From assembly GCA_025358925.1 (NCBI GenBank), contig JANYHT010000003.1, positions 1 through 64,000 of the forward strand: DNA of 64,000 bases, read 5' to 3'. This document shows positions 43,823-54,248 of the stretch, in pieces. The position numbers were made by a program, and so were the translations under genes. Source of the stretch: Gemmatimonadaceae bacterium. GTDB lineage: Bacteria; Gemmatimonadota; Gemmatimonadetes; Gemmatimonadales; Gemmatimonadaceae. The notes under the pieces are model-generated. The model searched no databases. It was given only the letters and a program-made list of their open reading frames with translations, and was not told the origin of the DNA. Position 1 is the stretch's first letter; the number at the start of each line of letters is the position of its first letter.

Positions 43823-44595
43823 AAACCGACGCCCCGCCGACTCGCATCGATAAAATCGAGAAACTGCTGCACTTCCGGCAACAACTCCACTTCATCGCGC
43901 GCGCGTTCGACACCTTGCGACAGGTTAAGATCCGAACGAAAACACAACCGATACGCACGCTTTAACTCACGCACCACCGCATCATCAAATCCGCCACGCT
44001 GCAGTCCAACAGAATTTAGTCCGAACAGTTTGAGCGGATTTCCAACGGCGCGCACAAACGGCGGCACATCTTGTGACACACGTGAGCAGCCGCCGATAAA
44101 GGCATGTCGACCAATCCGCGCAAACTGATGCACTGCGCATAAGCCCGAGATGGTCACGCGATCTTCCACGGTCACGTGTCCGGCGAGTTGCGTACCGTTC
44201 GAAATGATGATGTGATCGCCGAGGTGACAATCGTGCGCAAGATGCACATAGCTCATCAAGAAGCAGCTACGTCCGATCGACGTTTTGACAGAATGCGCTG
44301 TTCCGCGATTCACCGTAGCGTATTCGCGGATTGACGTATCATCTCCGACGTCCACCCACGTTTCTTCGCCACGATACTTAAGGTCTTGCGGATCGCCGCC
44401 TAAGATCGCGCCAATACCGATACTCACGCGTTGACCAAGAATCACGTTTCGTTCGAGCGTCGCCCGTGCCGCAAGCTCGACATGATCACCCAAGGTGCAT
44501 TGCGGCCCGACAAACGCCCAAGGACCAATGACAACGCCATCACCGAGCACCGCGCTCGGATCGACGAGGGCGGTGGGATGTATTTGGGCGCTCAT
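43819..44595 (-). CDS. lpxA: Acyl-[ACP]-UDP-N-acetylglucosamine O-acyltransferase
   Basis: IHPTALVDPSAVLGDGVVIGPWAFVGPQCTLGDHVEL hexapeptide repeats, SYVHLAHDCHLGDHIIISNGTQLAGHV, GLNSVGLQRGGF. Confidence 0.95.
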   Translation of the reverse strand: MSAQIHPTALVDPSAVLGDGVVIGPWAFVGPQCTLGDHVELAARATLERNVILGQRVSIGIGAILGGDPQDLKYRGEETWVDVGDDTSIREYATVNRGTAHSVKTSIGRSCFLMSYVHLAHDCHLGDHIIISNGTQLAGHVTVEDRVTISGLCAVHQFARIGRHAFIGGCSRVSQDVPPFVRAVGNPLKLFGLNSVGLQRGGFDDAVVRELKRAYRLCFRSDLNLSQGVERARDEVELLPEVQQFLDFIDASRRGVGF

Positions 44596-45914
44596 TTGTC
44601 GCGGATAATCGCCGCCATCTCTGCTTCCGCCGCGACCTGACCGTCAACGCTGGCCGTACCGCGCATACGACATGTCGAGCCGCGAATTTGGAGCACTTCA
44701 AGCTCGAGACGCAATTGATCGCCTGGCCGCACCGGACGTCGAAATTTGATGTTATCGAGCGACATAAAATACACCACCTTCGTCGACGGGTCTTCGATGG
44801 ATCGCATCAACAACATACCGCCAACCTGCGCCATTGACTCAACGATCAAAACGCCGGGCATGATCGGATGCCCAGGGAAATGTCCCTGAAAAAACGGCTC
44901 GTTGATTGTAACGTTCTTGAGGCCGACAATACGCTTGCCCTCCTCGATCTCCAGTATGCGATCGACGAGTAAGAACGGATAGCGATGGGGCAACACCTGC
45001 ATGATGTCTTCGATCGTATACACGGCAGACTCCCGGACAGCGTGTTGCACAAGCGCGCGCACGAGAGCGATAGTGCCCCGATGGCTCGGCTTATATGCGT
45101 CGATGTGTGCGCGCACTCGCGCACCGGCCAGCACAAGATCACCGACACAATCGAGCGCCTTGTGACGCACAAATTCGTCGGACCAGCGCAGCGTATTTTC
45201 CACAACGCTCGTCTCATCCAACACCACGGCATTACTCGTTGATGCGCCTTGAATGAGTCCCTTTCGTCGCAGCTCGAGCACTTCATGCACGAATCCAAAC
45301 GTTCGCGCTGCAGCCAACTCTCGCTCAAAACTTTCAGCGGTAATCGTGTACTGCCCTGATTGTTTGCCAATCAGTGGATGAGGGAAATCAATGGTGACGT
45401 CAAGGGAGAGTCGACTACACGGGCGCGCCTCGTAGACCGACTCGCCGTCGACAATACGAATGGATTTGCGCAGAACCAGCCACTCCGGGCGACCACCATT
45501 TGGCACAAGACCAGCGTGTAGCAGCGCCGTCAAAAACGGACCTGCACTCCCGTCCATTATTGGAGGCTCTGGACCGTCCATCACGATTTCGATGTCATCG
45601 ATCGCTAAGGCGCCGATCGCCGCGAGCACGTGCTCGACGGTGTGAAACGCATCCGGTCCGCGACCAAGTTGCGTGCGCCGCTCGGCCTCCACCGCTTCGT
45701 CAACGCGCGCGGAAATAGACACCGCATCGGGACGATCACTACGTCGAAAGACAACACCAGAACCCGATTTCGATCGCCGAAATACCAGTCGACACGGTTG
45801 GCCAAGATGAAGTCCGACGCCCTCGACAATCGCCTCACCGCTGATCGTCACTCGTTCCCCGCCCATACTACGGCGAATGACAGTCGTCGCGTCGCGGCGC
45901 ACTGACGCGATCAC
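44592..45914 (-). CDS. Bifunctional LpxC deacetylase / FabZ 3-hydroxyacyl-ACP dehydratase fusion
   Basis: LpxC part: SGEAIVEGVGLHLGQPCRLVF, TVEHVLAAIGALAIDDIEIVMDGPEPPIMDGSAGPF, HKALDCVGDL; FabZ part: IMQVLPHRYPFLLVDRILEIEEGKRIVGLKNVTINEPFFQGHFPGHPIMPGVLIVESMAQVGG. Confidence 0.96.
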   Translation of the reverse strand: MIASVRRDATTVIRRSMGGERVTISGEAIVEGVGLHLGQPCRLVFRRSKSGSGVVFRRSDRPDAVSISARVDEAVEAERRTQLGRGPDAFHTVEHVLAAIGALAIDDIEIVMDGPEPPIMDGSAGPFLTALLHAGLVPNGGRPEWLVLRKSIRIVDGESVYEARPCSRLSLDVTIDFPHPLIGKQSGQYTITAESFERELAAARTFGFVHEVLELRRKGLIQGASTSNAVVLDETSVVENTLRWSDEFVRHKALDCVGDLVLAGARVRAHIDAYKPSHRGTIALVRALVQHAVRESAVYTIEDIMQVLPHRYPFLLVDRILEIEEGKRIVGLKNVTINEPFFQGHFPGHPIMPGVLIVESMAQVGGMLLMRSIEDPSTKVVYFMSLDNIKFRRPVRPGDQLRLELEVLQIRGSTCRMRGTASVDGQVAAEAEMAAIIRDK

Positions 45915-46981
45915 GAATCCGCTCGCTCGGCGAGCATCTGCTCAAGAGGCCGAATGATCTTCCCCAATCGCGCCAGCGCCGACCACGAGCGCAGCTGCTC
46001 GCGGTGAGGTCGCGCCGGGAACCCCGAAACGGTAATGCCTGCAGGCACGTCGCTAATCACGCCTGCTCGAGCCGCGACCGACACTCGGTCGCCGATGTTC
46101 ACGTGACCGCCAACGCCCGACTGCCCGCCAAACTGCACAAAATCACCGATCCGAGACGAACCCGCGATTCCAACACCTGCGGCGAAAAAACATCCCTTGC
46201 CAATGCGCACGTTATGCGCAACATGCACGAGACTATCCAATTTGCTCGCCGCGCCGATGATCGTGTCATCGACGCTTCCGCGATCAACGCAACTGTTGGC
46301 ACCAATCTCGACATCATCCTCAAGCACACAACGACCAGGATGCGGCACGCGCACGAGACCATGATCACTTTGCACGAAACCAAACCCATCGCGACCGACC
46401 CGTGCGCCCGAATGCAGCACAACGCGGTCACCAATCTCCACAAACGCATAGGTCACCGCGTGCGAATAGAATCGCACATCACGACCAACCGTTGTTCCCT
46501 CGCCAACGACCGCGTGTGATCCGATCCACGCGCGATCGCCGAGCGTCACGCCGTCGCCAATGATCGCATAGGCTTCAATGGTGACCCCGTCTCCCAGCAT
46601 CGCGGTCGTCGCGACGATCGCCGTCGGATGCACCCCCAAAGGGCGCGGCTCATCGCGACGAAAATGCGCCAGCAAGCGCAGCATCGCTTGAGTGGGCTTC
46701 TCCACCACCACCCGCGTGCTCGGTGTCCCGAGCGTGTTGGCCAATTCCGGCGATACCAACACGACGCCCGCACGTGAAGTTGAAAACCAACCAGCGTAGC
46801 GCGCATGCGCAAGAAAACTCAGATCCGTTGGCCCCGCCCGATCCAACGGAGCAATCCCGAACACGATCGCGTCCGTATTGCCCACCACGTGTCCGCCAAC
46901 TTGTTCCGCAATCGCAGCAGCGGTGATACGCACCCGCGCATCACCGCCGCCCATCGCACGCGAAACCTGCCCGTCGCTCAC
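45911..46981 (-). CDS. lpxD: UDP-3-O-(3-hydroxymyristoyl)glucosamine N-acyltransferase
   Basis: IAPLDRAGPTDLSFLAHARYAG, hexapeptide repeats, SGARVGRDGFGFVQSDHGLVRVPHPGRCVLEDDVEIGANSCVDRGSVDDTIIG. Confidence 0.96.
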   Translation of the reverse strand: MSDGQVSRAMGGGDARVRITAAAIAEQVGGHVVGNTDAIVFGIAPLDRAGPTDLSFLAHARYAGWFSTSRAGVVLVSPELANTLGTPSTRVVVEKPTQAMLRLLAHFRRDEPRPLGVHPTAIVATTAMLGDGVTIEAYAIIGDGVTLGDRAWIGSHAVVGEGTTVGRDVRFYSHAVTYAFVEIGDRVVLHSGARVGRDGFGFVQSDHGLVRVPHPGRCVLEDDVEIGANSCVDRGSVDDTIIGAASKLDSLVHVAHNVRIGKGCFFAAGVGIAGSSRIGDFVQFGGQSGVGGHVNIGDRVSVAARAGVISDVPAGITVSGFPARPHREQLRSWSALARLGKIIRPLEQMLAERADS

Positions 46982-47577
46982 TTCGACGGCGGCTTCTTCG
47001 TCGTCACGCCCGCTGGCGCAACCGCTGGTCCCGTTGTCGCCTTCGACGCCGCCTTCGGTGCACTCAAGCGAAGCTTCGCTTGCACTCGGTCAGTGATATC
47101 CAGATTCTTATCGACAGAAACAATCACCGATCCTGCGGCCACGTCAAAAATGAAGGAGTAACCACCTTCAGAGCGAACATCGTCGAGGACCTTGCGAACA
47201 TTGTCCATGACTGGCTGCATCAGCTCCGCTTCACGCTGCTGCGCCTGCTCGTTCAACTTCTGCACGCGATCCTCGTATTCTGTCTTCTTTTCCTGCACAG
47301 TCTTGAAGCGCGCGTCCTTCGCCGCCGGCGAGAGCGTAATTGCTTCCGCCTGATACGCTTTTTCTAACGAACTCAAAGAATCCCCAAGTTTCGCCACCTG
47401 CGCGCGAAACCCTTCCATGTCCTTTTGAAACTGCAATTCCGCTTCTGCACGACCCGGCGCGGCCTGCATCAATGCCTGGGAGTTGATGAACGCAAACTTC
47501 TGTACCGTCTGGGCAGATACGCCAACAGACGTTCCAACCAACAGTGCACAGGCGCCGACAAAAACGGATAAACGCAT
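46978..47577 (-). CDS. OmpH/Skp family periplasmic chaperone
   Basis: Signal peptide MRLSVFVGACALLVGTSVGVSAQ, KFAFINSQALMQAAPGRAEAELQFQKDMEGFRAQVAKLGDSL coiled coil; between bamA and lpxD. Confidence 0.9.
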   Translation of the reverse strand: MRLSVFVGACALLVGTSVGVSAQTVQKFAFINSQALMQAAPGRAEAELQFQKDMEGFRAQVAKLGDSLSSLEKAYQAEAITLSPAAKDARFKTVQEKKTEYEDRVQKLNEQAQQREAELMQPVMDNVRKVLDDVRSEGGYSFIFDVAAGSVIVSVDKNLDITDRVQAKLRLSAPKAASKATTGPAVAPAGVTTKKPPSK

Positions 47578-47587
47578 CAGAAATCCT

Positions 47588-50035
47588 CTAGTTGAAAAGC
47601 TTGCCGAGCCGGAAGTGGAACTGCCACTTCGGATCCGGGTGCGCGCGAAGAGTAATTGGATCGATCGCCGTGCGGTCGAATCCGTACGCCATATCGAGTC
47701 CGAGTGGCCCGAGCGGCGTGACGGTAGATACCCCAAAGCCCGCCGAACGGAAGAGCCGGGTTGGGTTGATCTGCCTCGCTGACGCCCAGTTATTGCCTGC
47801 GTCAGAAAATACGTTCACATAGAACATCTGGTTGAGACGCATCCCAACCTCCCCCGTCAGCGTAAGAAACGCGTTGCCGAACGACGCTGGATCGGAGCGA
47901 TATTGATCCGTGGTTGAGTTAAAGCCGCGCGGGGTGATGGAAAACTCGGGATAACCCCGCACTGACTCTCCGTACATCACGCCACCGACAGAAAACTGCT
48001 GCTGGAAGAAGAACGGACCGGAGTTGCCAAACAGAGCGCCTGCATGTGCAGTCATACCCATCACAAACTTGAGTGGCTGTGAGCCCGGGTTCGATCCGCC
48101 AAGTTGTGCGATCGGCGCAAAGGCGCTCATCTGACCGGTAACACGCTGAAAGTTTACCGAACCGCCCAACGGACCGCCGCTAAAATCTGCCGTCACTGAG
48201 CGTAACGAGCCAGCGGTAGGAAATGGCAGATCAACGCGCGTGTCATACGTATACTCCAAACCAACGTTCGAGCGTAAACAGTTTCTCGTACAACCTGTGG
48301 CCAAGGTGCCCGACGTGAACGTCGCCGACTCGCCGTTGTACGAGACCGCAACGCTCGACTGCAGCGATCCCGGTACCGGAAGACCCACACGCACCGACGC
48401 GCCCGTTCGAATGTTCTGACCGAGATTGCCGACCACGAATCGCGATTGTGTTCGGTATGCGCTGAGCGCGCCGGAGACCCGTGTTCCCCGCAAGGCAGGA
48501 TCGGTGTAAGTTGCCGTAAAATCGTTATAAAAACGTCCATACTGCCAATTGAGCGAGCCCTTTTTGCATCGACCAAACAAGTTGGGTTGTTCAACGCCAA
48601 TAAAGCCGCCAAAACCAACGCCGCCTTGACCCATTGACGCACCGAAGTTGATGCTACCCGTGCGCTTTTCCTTCACGCGAAACACCAGATCCACGTCGCC
48701 TTGATCATTGACAGGGCGATAATCGGGAAACGGCATTGGCGATTCAAAAAAGTTGAGGTTGCCGATGCTCTGATAACTGCGCACCATCGCTTCTTGATTA
48801 AACACGCCGCCCGGCACGAGATAAATTTGGCGTCGAATGCAATCGTCCGACGTGTAGTCATTTCCCAGAATCTCGATACGATTTACGATTGCCGGGTTCT
48901 TCTCATCAATTTCCCAACGCAAGTTGACCACCGGCAGCGAATCTTTATCTAAACGGCGATCAACGACAGGCGTTATCCGAGCGTACAGGTAGCCGTTGTT
49001 ACGGTAGGCGGCGTTCACCTTCTCGATAGACTCGTCCCATTTCTTTTGGTCGAACACGCCGACCGGCGCCGACGCCTCGCGACTGAGCAATCCCTTCACG
49101 CGCTGCGTGAGCGTTGGATCATTGCCTTCGAACGGATAATACCGATGCAACTCGTCGGTCGGAAACCGACGATTGCCTGCAATCTCAAATGTGCCGACGC
49201 GATAGCGAGGTCCTTCTTCCACACCGATCTGTACAAGCCCTTTTCCGCGCTCTCGATCGACGATCAGCGTGTCCTTCGCGATTCGCATATCCACGTACCC
49301 GAGACGCGAGTACAACGCCGGAATTCGTTCGCCCAAATCCCCGACATATTTATCGTCGTCAAACTCACCCTTGCGAAAGAACCAGAATCCTTCGGGTTTC
49401 GTTTTCATCGCACCGACGATGGTCGCTTCTTTTACACCCTTATTGCCGATCACGTCGATGCCTGCAATGGCCAATCGACGTCCTTCCTCAATGCGATAGG
49501 TCAACCCGATGCGACCGTCCGACATCGGCGTTGAATCGATTCTCACGGTCGCCAGATAGTAGCCCGCGCTCTCGTAGACCGAATCAATCTTCGCACGCGC
49601 GCGCGCCTCCTGCATCGGATCGATTGGTCGACCAATCAGCAAATCGATTTTATCGCGCACGGAGCGTTCAGAAACCGCCTTCGGCCCAACCACCTTGATA
49701 TCACCCAGCAGCGCTCGCTCGCGAACAACGTATGCCGCAATGGTTTTACCCTTAACGGCGTCGAGATCGCACCGCAATTGCACGTCATCGAATTCGTTCA
49801 TCGCGTACAACGCTTTCAGCGCACGCTGGACCACGGGGAATGGCATCGGACTGCCCGCGAGCAATCCACCGTCCGCACGAATTTTCTCCTGCGAAATACG
49901 CACATTTCCGCGGACCGCAACGGAATCCGGATTCGCGCACTTTCCCGCGTCATCCTGAGCCCAAGCAACGGGCGTGGCAAACACGGTCACGACGAGCGCT
50001 CGGAGCGCGGCTTTCAGGAAAACGCTGTTCTGCAT
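47588..50035 (-). CDS. bamA: Outer membrane protein assembly factor BamA
   Basis: POTRA repeats, IVNRIEILGNDYTSDDCIRRQIYLVPGGVFNQEAMVRSYQSIGNLNFFE, C-terminal barrel SAGFGVSTVTPLGPLGLDMAYGF...FHFRLGKLFN. Confidence 0.96.
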   Translation of the reverse strand: MQNSVFLKAALRALVVTVFATPVAWAQDDAGKCANPDSVAVRGNVRISQEKIRADGGLLAGSPMPFPVVQRALKALYAMNEFDDVQLRCDLDAVKGKTIAAYVVRERALLGDIKVVGPKAVSERSVRDKIDLLIGRPIDPMQEARARAKIDSVYESAGYYLATVRIDSTPMSDGRIGLTYRIEEGRRLAIAGIDVIGNKGVKEATIVGAMKTKPEGFWFFRKGEFDDDKYVGDLGERIPALYSRLGYVDMRIAKDTLIVDRERGKGLVQIGVEEGPRYRVGTFEIAGNRRFPTDELHRYYPFEGNDPTLTQRVKGLLSREASAPVGVFDQKKWDESIEKVNAAYRNNGYLYARITPVVDRRLDKDSLPVVNLRWEIDEKNPAIVNRIEILGNDYTSDDCIRRQIYLVPGGVFNQEAMVRSYQSIGNLNFFESPMPFPDYRPVNDQGDVDLVFRVKEKRTGSINFGASMGQGGVGFGGFIGVEQPNLFGRCKKGSLNWQYGRFYNDFTATYTDPALRGTRVSGALSAYRTQSRFVVGNLGQNIRTGASVRVGLPVPGSLQSSVAVSYNGESATFTSGTLATGCTRNCLRSNVGLEYTYDTRVDLPFPTAGSLRSVTADFSGGPLGGSVNFQRVTGQMSAFAPIAQLGGSNPGSQPLKFVMGMTAHAGALFGNSGPFFFQQQFSVGGVMYGESVRGYPEFSITPRGFNSTTDQYRSDPASFGNAFLTLTGEVGMRLNQMFYVNVFSDAGNNWASARQINPTRLFRSAGFGVSTVTPLGPLGLDMAYGFDRTAIDPITLRAHPDPKWQFHFRLGKLFN

Positions 50036-50062
50036 AACCCGGGAATATACATCGAAAAGACA

Positions 50063-50092
50063 AGCGGCCGGACCCGGCTGGGCTCGGCCGCT
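50063..50092 (-). terminator. Candidate Rho-independent terminator downstream of clpC
   Basis: AGCGGCCG/CGGCCGCT stem with inner CCC/GGG; minus strand continues TTGTCTTTTCG; sits between clpC stop (50108) and bamA start (50035). Confidence 0.65.
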
Positions 50093-50107
50093 GGCGGACT
50101 ACTGCCG

Positions 50108-52612
50108 TTACGCCTGCGGTGTCGGAGACAAGACACGAAATTCAAGCTTTTCTTTTTCGGTCGACGAGACGTCGACTTCAATTTCATCGCCTTTCGAGAA
50201 CTCCGCGGTCAGGATTTTCTCCGACAGCGGGTCTTCGATGTATCGCTGGATCGCCCGCTTGAGCGGGCGAGCGCCATAATGCTCGTCGTATCCGTGGTTT
50301 ACCAAAAATTCCACGGCCGGTTCCGTTAACTTGATCACCAACTCCTCCTCGGCCAAGCGCTTCTGCACTTCCGCAAAGAGAATGGACACAATACTCGTAA
50401 TGTGCTCCTTCCCAAGCGGATGGAAGACAATCACGTCATCGAGGCGGTTGAGGAATTCGGGATTGAACACTCGTCCCATCTCCTCTTTCACCTTCTCAGA
50501 GATCCGCTCGAAATCACCGCGCGCATCACTGCCACCAAAACCCAACGACTTGGTTTTGGTGATGTCTTTCGCTCCCACGTTCGACGTCATAATCACGACG
50601 GTGTTCTTGAAATCGATCACGCGACCGTAGTTGTCCGTCAGGTGACCCTCATCCAAGACTTGCAGGAGGATGTTGAACACATCCGGATGCGCCTTTTCGA
50701 TTTCATCGAGTAGCACAACGCTGTACGGCTTCCGACGAATGGCCTTCGTCAGCGTGCCCGAGTCTTCGTAGCCAACGTATCCCGGAGGAGCACCGATGAG
50801 ACGCGACACGGAAAACTTTTCCATGTACTCGCTCATGTCGACACGGATCAGCGCCGACGCATCAGCAAACAGAAATTTGGCGAGCGAACGCGCCAATTCC
50901 GTTTTGCCAACTCCCGTTGGTCCGGAAAAGATAAAGGAACCGATCGGACGTCGCGGATCTTTCAAGCCGGCGCGACTACGACGAATCGACCTCGAAAGTG
51001 CCTTGATCGCCTCGTCCTGCCCGACCACGGATAAATGCAGTTCCTCTTCCATCCGCAGGAGACGAGCGGTCTCCGCTTCCTGCAATCGCGTGACTGGGAT
51101 ACCCGTCCACCGGCTGACGATAAACGCGATCTCTTCTTCACCCAACGTCGGGCGATGCGATTGCCGATGTGCTTCCCACTCTTCCTGCTTGCGACGAATC
51201 TCCGCCTGCAGCTCGCGCTCATTGTCACGCAACGACGCCGCACGTTCAAAATTCTGATCGCGGACCGCCGCTTCCTTCTCGGCGTTTAGCGCCTCTAACT
51301 GTTCTTTGAGCGCGGCAACCGCCGGCGGAGGCGCCTGCGCGGCGAGGCGCGCGCGCGCGCCCGCTTCATCGATCACATCGATGGCTTTATCCGGCAAGAA
51401 ACGATCAGTGATGTAGCGCTCGGACAACTTCGCCGCGGCAATCAACGTTTCGTCAGGAATGTTCACCCGGTGATGATCCTCGTACTTCTTTCGCAGACCT
51501 TGCAAAATTTGCACGGTCTCGTCGATTGACGGCGGATCGACCACCACCGTTTGAAAGCGACGCTCGAGGGCGCCGTCCTTCTCGATGTACTTTCGATATT
51601 CGTTCAGCGTGGACGCGCCAACGCACTGCAGTTCTCCACGCGCAAGCGCCGGCTTCAACATATTGCTCGCGTCGATCGCACCCTCGGCAGCACCCGCACC
51701 AACGAGTGTATGTAGCTCGTCAATGAACAGAATGACCTGCTTGTTTTGCGCGATTTCGTTCATGACCGCTTTCAATCGCTCTTCGAACTGGCCGCGATAC
51801 TTCGTACCCGCGATGACCGCAGCCATGTCGAGCGACAAGACACGATTGTCTCGCAGCGACTCTGGGCACTCACCATTAGCGATCAGTTGCGCGAGTCCTT
51901 CGACGATGGCGGTCTTACCGACACCTGGTTCACCGATCAACACGGGATTGTTTTTCTTCCGACGCGTGAGCACTTCCATCACCCGCTCAATCTCTTTCGC
52001 ACGACCAATCGTTGGGTCGAGCTGCCCCTCGGCAGCGAGTTGCGTGAGATCGCGACAGAAGTGATCGAGTGCCGGCGTCTTGGATTTCTTGTCGCCCTTC
52101 GCTGGCGCTGCAGCGGGCGGGACAACGCCGGACTTTTCCGGTTGAGGCGATTGTCCGGGCTGCGGCACGTCAGTACCGAGCAGGCGCAACGTTTCAGAGC
52201 GCGCCGCATCGAGATTCACGCCAGCGTCCGTGAGAACCTGCGCCGCGATACCCTTCTCTTCGCGCAATAATCCGAGCAACAAATGCTCAGTGCCGACGTA
52301 GCTGTGATTAAGATCGCGCGCTTCAGCCATGGCGAGTTCCAGGACCTTCTTGGCGCGCGACGTATACGGCAAGTCCGGGCCAGTAGCTTGCGCCGCTTTT
52401 CCCTTTTTGACCGTCTCCTCGATTTTTTGCGTGACGTCGTCGAGATCGACATTGAGGTTTTGCAACACAGCGGCTGCAACGCCCTCGCCCTCGCGAATCA
52501 GCCCGAGCAAAATATGCTCAGTGCCGACGTATTCGTGATGGAGGCGTGCCGCCTCTTCACGAGCCATCGCAAGAACTTTCCGCACCCGCTCGGTGAAGTT
52601 GTAACCGTTCAT
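50108..52612 (-). CDS. clpC: ATP-dependent Clp protease ATP-binding subunit ClpC
   Basis: Duplicated Clp_N domain, [16 protein letters not shown] and [21 protein letters not shown] Walker A, UVR/M-domain segment [16 protein letters not shown]. Confidence 0.97.
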   Translation of the reverse strand: MNGYNFTERVRKVLAMAREEAARLHHEYVGTEHILLGLIREGEGVAAAVLQNLNVDLDDVTQKIEETVKKGKAAQATGPDLPYTSRAKKVLELAMAEARDLNHSYVGTEHLLLGLLREEKGIAAQVLTDAGVNLDAARSETLRLLGTDVPQPGQSPQPEKSGVVPPAAAPAKGDKKSKTPALDHFCRDLTQLAAEGQLDPTIGRAKEIERVMEVLTRRKKNNPVLIGEPGVGKTAIVEGLAQLIANGECPESLRDNRVLSLDMAAVIAGTKYRGQFEERLKAVMNEIAQNKQVILFIDELHTLVGAGAAEGAIDASNMLKPALARGELQCVGASTLNEYRKYIEKDGALERRFQTVVVDPPSIDETVQILQGLRKKYEDHHRVNIPDETLIAAAKLSERYITDRFLPDKAIDVIDEAGARARLAAQAPPPAVAALKEQLEALNAEKEAAVRDQNFERAASLRDNERELQAEIRRKQEEWEAHRQSHRPTLGEEEIAFIVSRWTGIPVTRLQEAETARLLRMEEELHLSVVGQDEAIKALSRSIRRSRAGLKDPRRPIGSFIFSGPTGVGKTELARSLAKFLFADASALIRVDMSEYMEKFSVSRLIGAPPGYVGYEDSGTLTKAIRRKPYSVVLLDEIEKAHPDVFNILLQVLDEGHLTDNYGRVIDFKNTVVIMTSNVGAKDITKTKSLGFGGSDARGDFERISEKVKEEMGRVFNPEFLNRLDDVIVFHPLGKEHITSIVSILFAEVQKRLAEEELVIKLTEPAVEFLVNHGYDEHYGARPLKRAIQRYIEDPLSEKILTAEFSKGDEIEVDVSSTEKEKLEFRVLSPTPQA

Positions 52613-52640
52613 CGTCCCCTCAGGATCGGGTGGAAGCGGA

Positions 52641-53741
52641 TCATTCGAATCCGCCTCCTTCGCTCACTAGCGCCTGACGCACGTACCTCGCGCGTGCCAG
52701 GTTTGCCTCAGTATCCGTTAACTCACGCCCCTCAAGATGAGCAAGGTGTGCGGACTGGGCAAAAATCAGGAGCTTGTTGAGTGTGTATACACTGAGCCGA
52801 GTGATCAGTTTCAGACCGACCGCCAACCGAACACCGCTCAGATAATTCATCGCCTCGTCGAACGTCAAGCTGCGCGCGTAGCGCAACGTACCGTATGCGC
52901 GCCACAACTTGTCTTCGATAATATAGCCAGCATCTCGCACCAAGACACGGCGCGCCTCCTCTTCACGTTCGATCACATGACGCACGACGCGCACAAGTAA
53001 ATCCTGCAACTCATCTTCCGATCGACCCAACGTCGTTTGGTTCGACAGCTGAAAGAAGTTGCCCACTACTTCGCTCCCTTCGCCATACAATCCGCGATAC
53101 GTCAATCCCATCTGCTGCAAACCGGCCAATACCTTCCCGATTTCCTTCGTCAGCACCAAGCCCGGCAAGTGAATGAGCACCGACGCACGCAAGCCGGTTC
53201 CCGTATTCGTGGGACAAGCCGTAAGAAATCCGAATTCGCGATGAAAGGCGAACGGTACCTGCGCACCCAATTCGCGATCCAGACGTTGAACGGTCTCGAA
53301 TGCTTGGGGTACGGCGAATCCCGACCGCAGCGCCTGCAAGCGTAGATGATCTTCCTCGTTGACCAATAAGCCAACGTTCTCACCCAAAAACACCGCCGCG
53401 CCCGAGCGCAACGGGTGTTGCTGATCGAGACCTGCCAACTCCTTGCTGACCAAATGTCGCTCGTGCAAGAGCTGTCGATCTTGCACCACCAGTTCCTCAA
53501 GCCGAAGCAAAAGACTCCCGCGGAGTGACGGCACCGCACCGAGCGCATCGCGGACCTGTGCAAGCATGCGCAATCGCTCCCCGTCGCGCGCGCGTCCGGT
53601 AAACGCGTAGCCGGTGACGTTACGTGCCAATCGCATCCGCGTGGAGATCACAATGTCGGCGTGCGACCCTGAGGCGTCCAACCAGCGCACGCCGCCATCG
53701 GGGAGCAATGACAAATCGAGCGCCTGTTTGGCCCCGCTCAT
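52641..53741 (-). CDS. mcsB: Protein arginine kinase McsB
   Basis: [54 protein letters not shown] phosphagen-kinase-like motifs. Confidence 0.95.
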   Translation of the reverse strand: MSGAKQALDLSLLPDGGVRWLDASGSHADIVISTRMRLARNVTGYAFTGRARDGERLRMLAQVRDALGAVPSLRGSLLLRLEELVVQDRQLLHERHLVSKELAGLDQQHPLRSGAAVFLGENVGLLVNEEDHLRLQALRSGFAVPQAFETVQRLDRELGAQVPFAFHREFGFLTACPTNTGTGLRASVLIHLPGLVLTKEIGKVLAGLQQMGLTYRGLYGEGSEVVGNFFQLSNQTTLGRSEDELQDLLVRVVRHVIEREEEARRVLVRDAGYIIEDKLWRAYGTLRYARSLTFDEAMNYLSGVRLAVGLKLITRLSVYTLNKLLIFAQSAHLAHLEGRELTDTEANLARARYVRQALVSEGGGFE

Positions 53742-54223
53742 TCGATCACCCGAATGCGGTCGCGCAACTCCGCCGCCAATTCGAACTGCTCAGACTGCAC
53801 TGCGCGAAGCAATCGATCGTGCAAATCGTAAAGTGTGTCTGGTTTCTCGACCATATGGGTGACCGGTGGCTCATACTTGATGCCGACGTGCTTGGAACTG
53901 CCATGCAGTCGGCGCAGCAGCTCGCGGAGACTGCGTTCCATAGCGTCGTAGCAGTGCGGGCATCCAAGGCGTCCGGTGGCGCGAAAATCGCGGGAAGTTG
54001 AGCCGCAAAACGTACACGACGGTGCGTCCTCCGCCGTGGCCGAAGCCTGACTCTGCACTGCCTGCAAAATATCGCCCAGCGGATGTTGCGGCATCGCCAA
54101 CGTGGTTTCGACTCCCTTGGCCGCTGCGCACTTTTCGCAGAGGTGCAGCTGAGTCACCGCGTTTTCCACGATACGCGTGAGATGCACCACAGCATCGCGT
54201 TCTTTGCAGTTGTCGCAGAGCAT
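53738..54223 (-). CDS. mcsA: McsA-like zinc-binding activator with UVR motif
   Basis: Four CXXC motifs (CDNC, CEKC, CTFC, CPHC) and C-terminal UVR motif [24 protein letters not shown]; adjacent to mcsB. Confidence 0.92.
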   Translation of the reverse strand: MLCDNCKERDAVVHLTRIVENAVTQLHLCEKCAAAKGVETTLAMPQHPLGDILQAVQSQASATAEDAPSCTFCGSTSRDFRATGRLGCPHCYDAMERSLRELLRRLHGSSKHVGIKYEPPVTHMVEKPDTLYDLHDRLLRAVQSEQFELAAELRDRIRVIE

Positions 54224-54248
54224 CAGGCCTCCGTCCGTGGTCCGCCCA

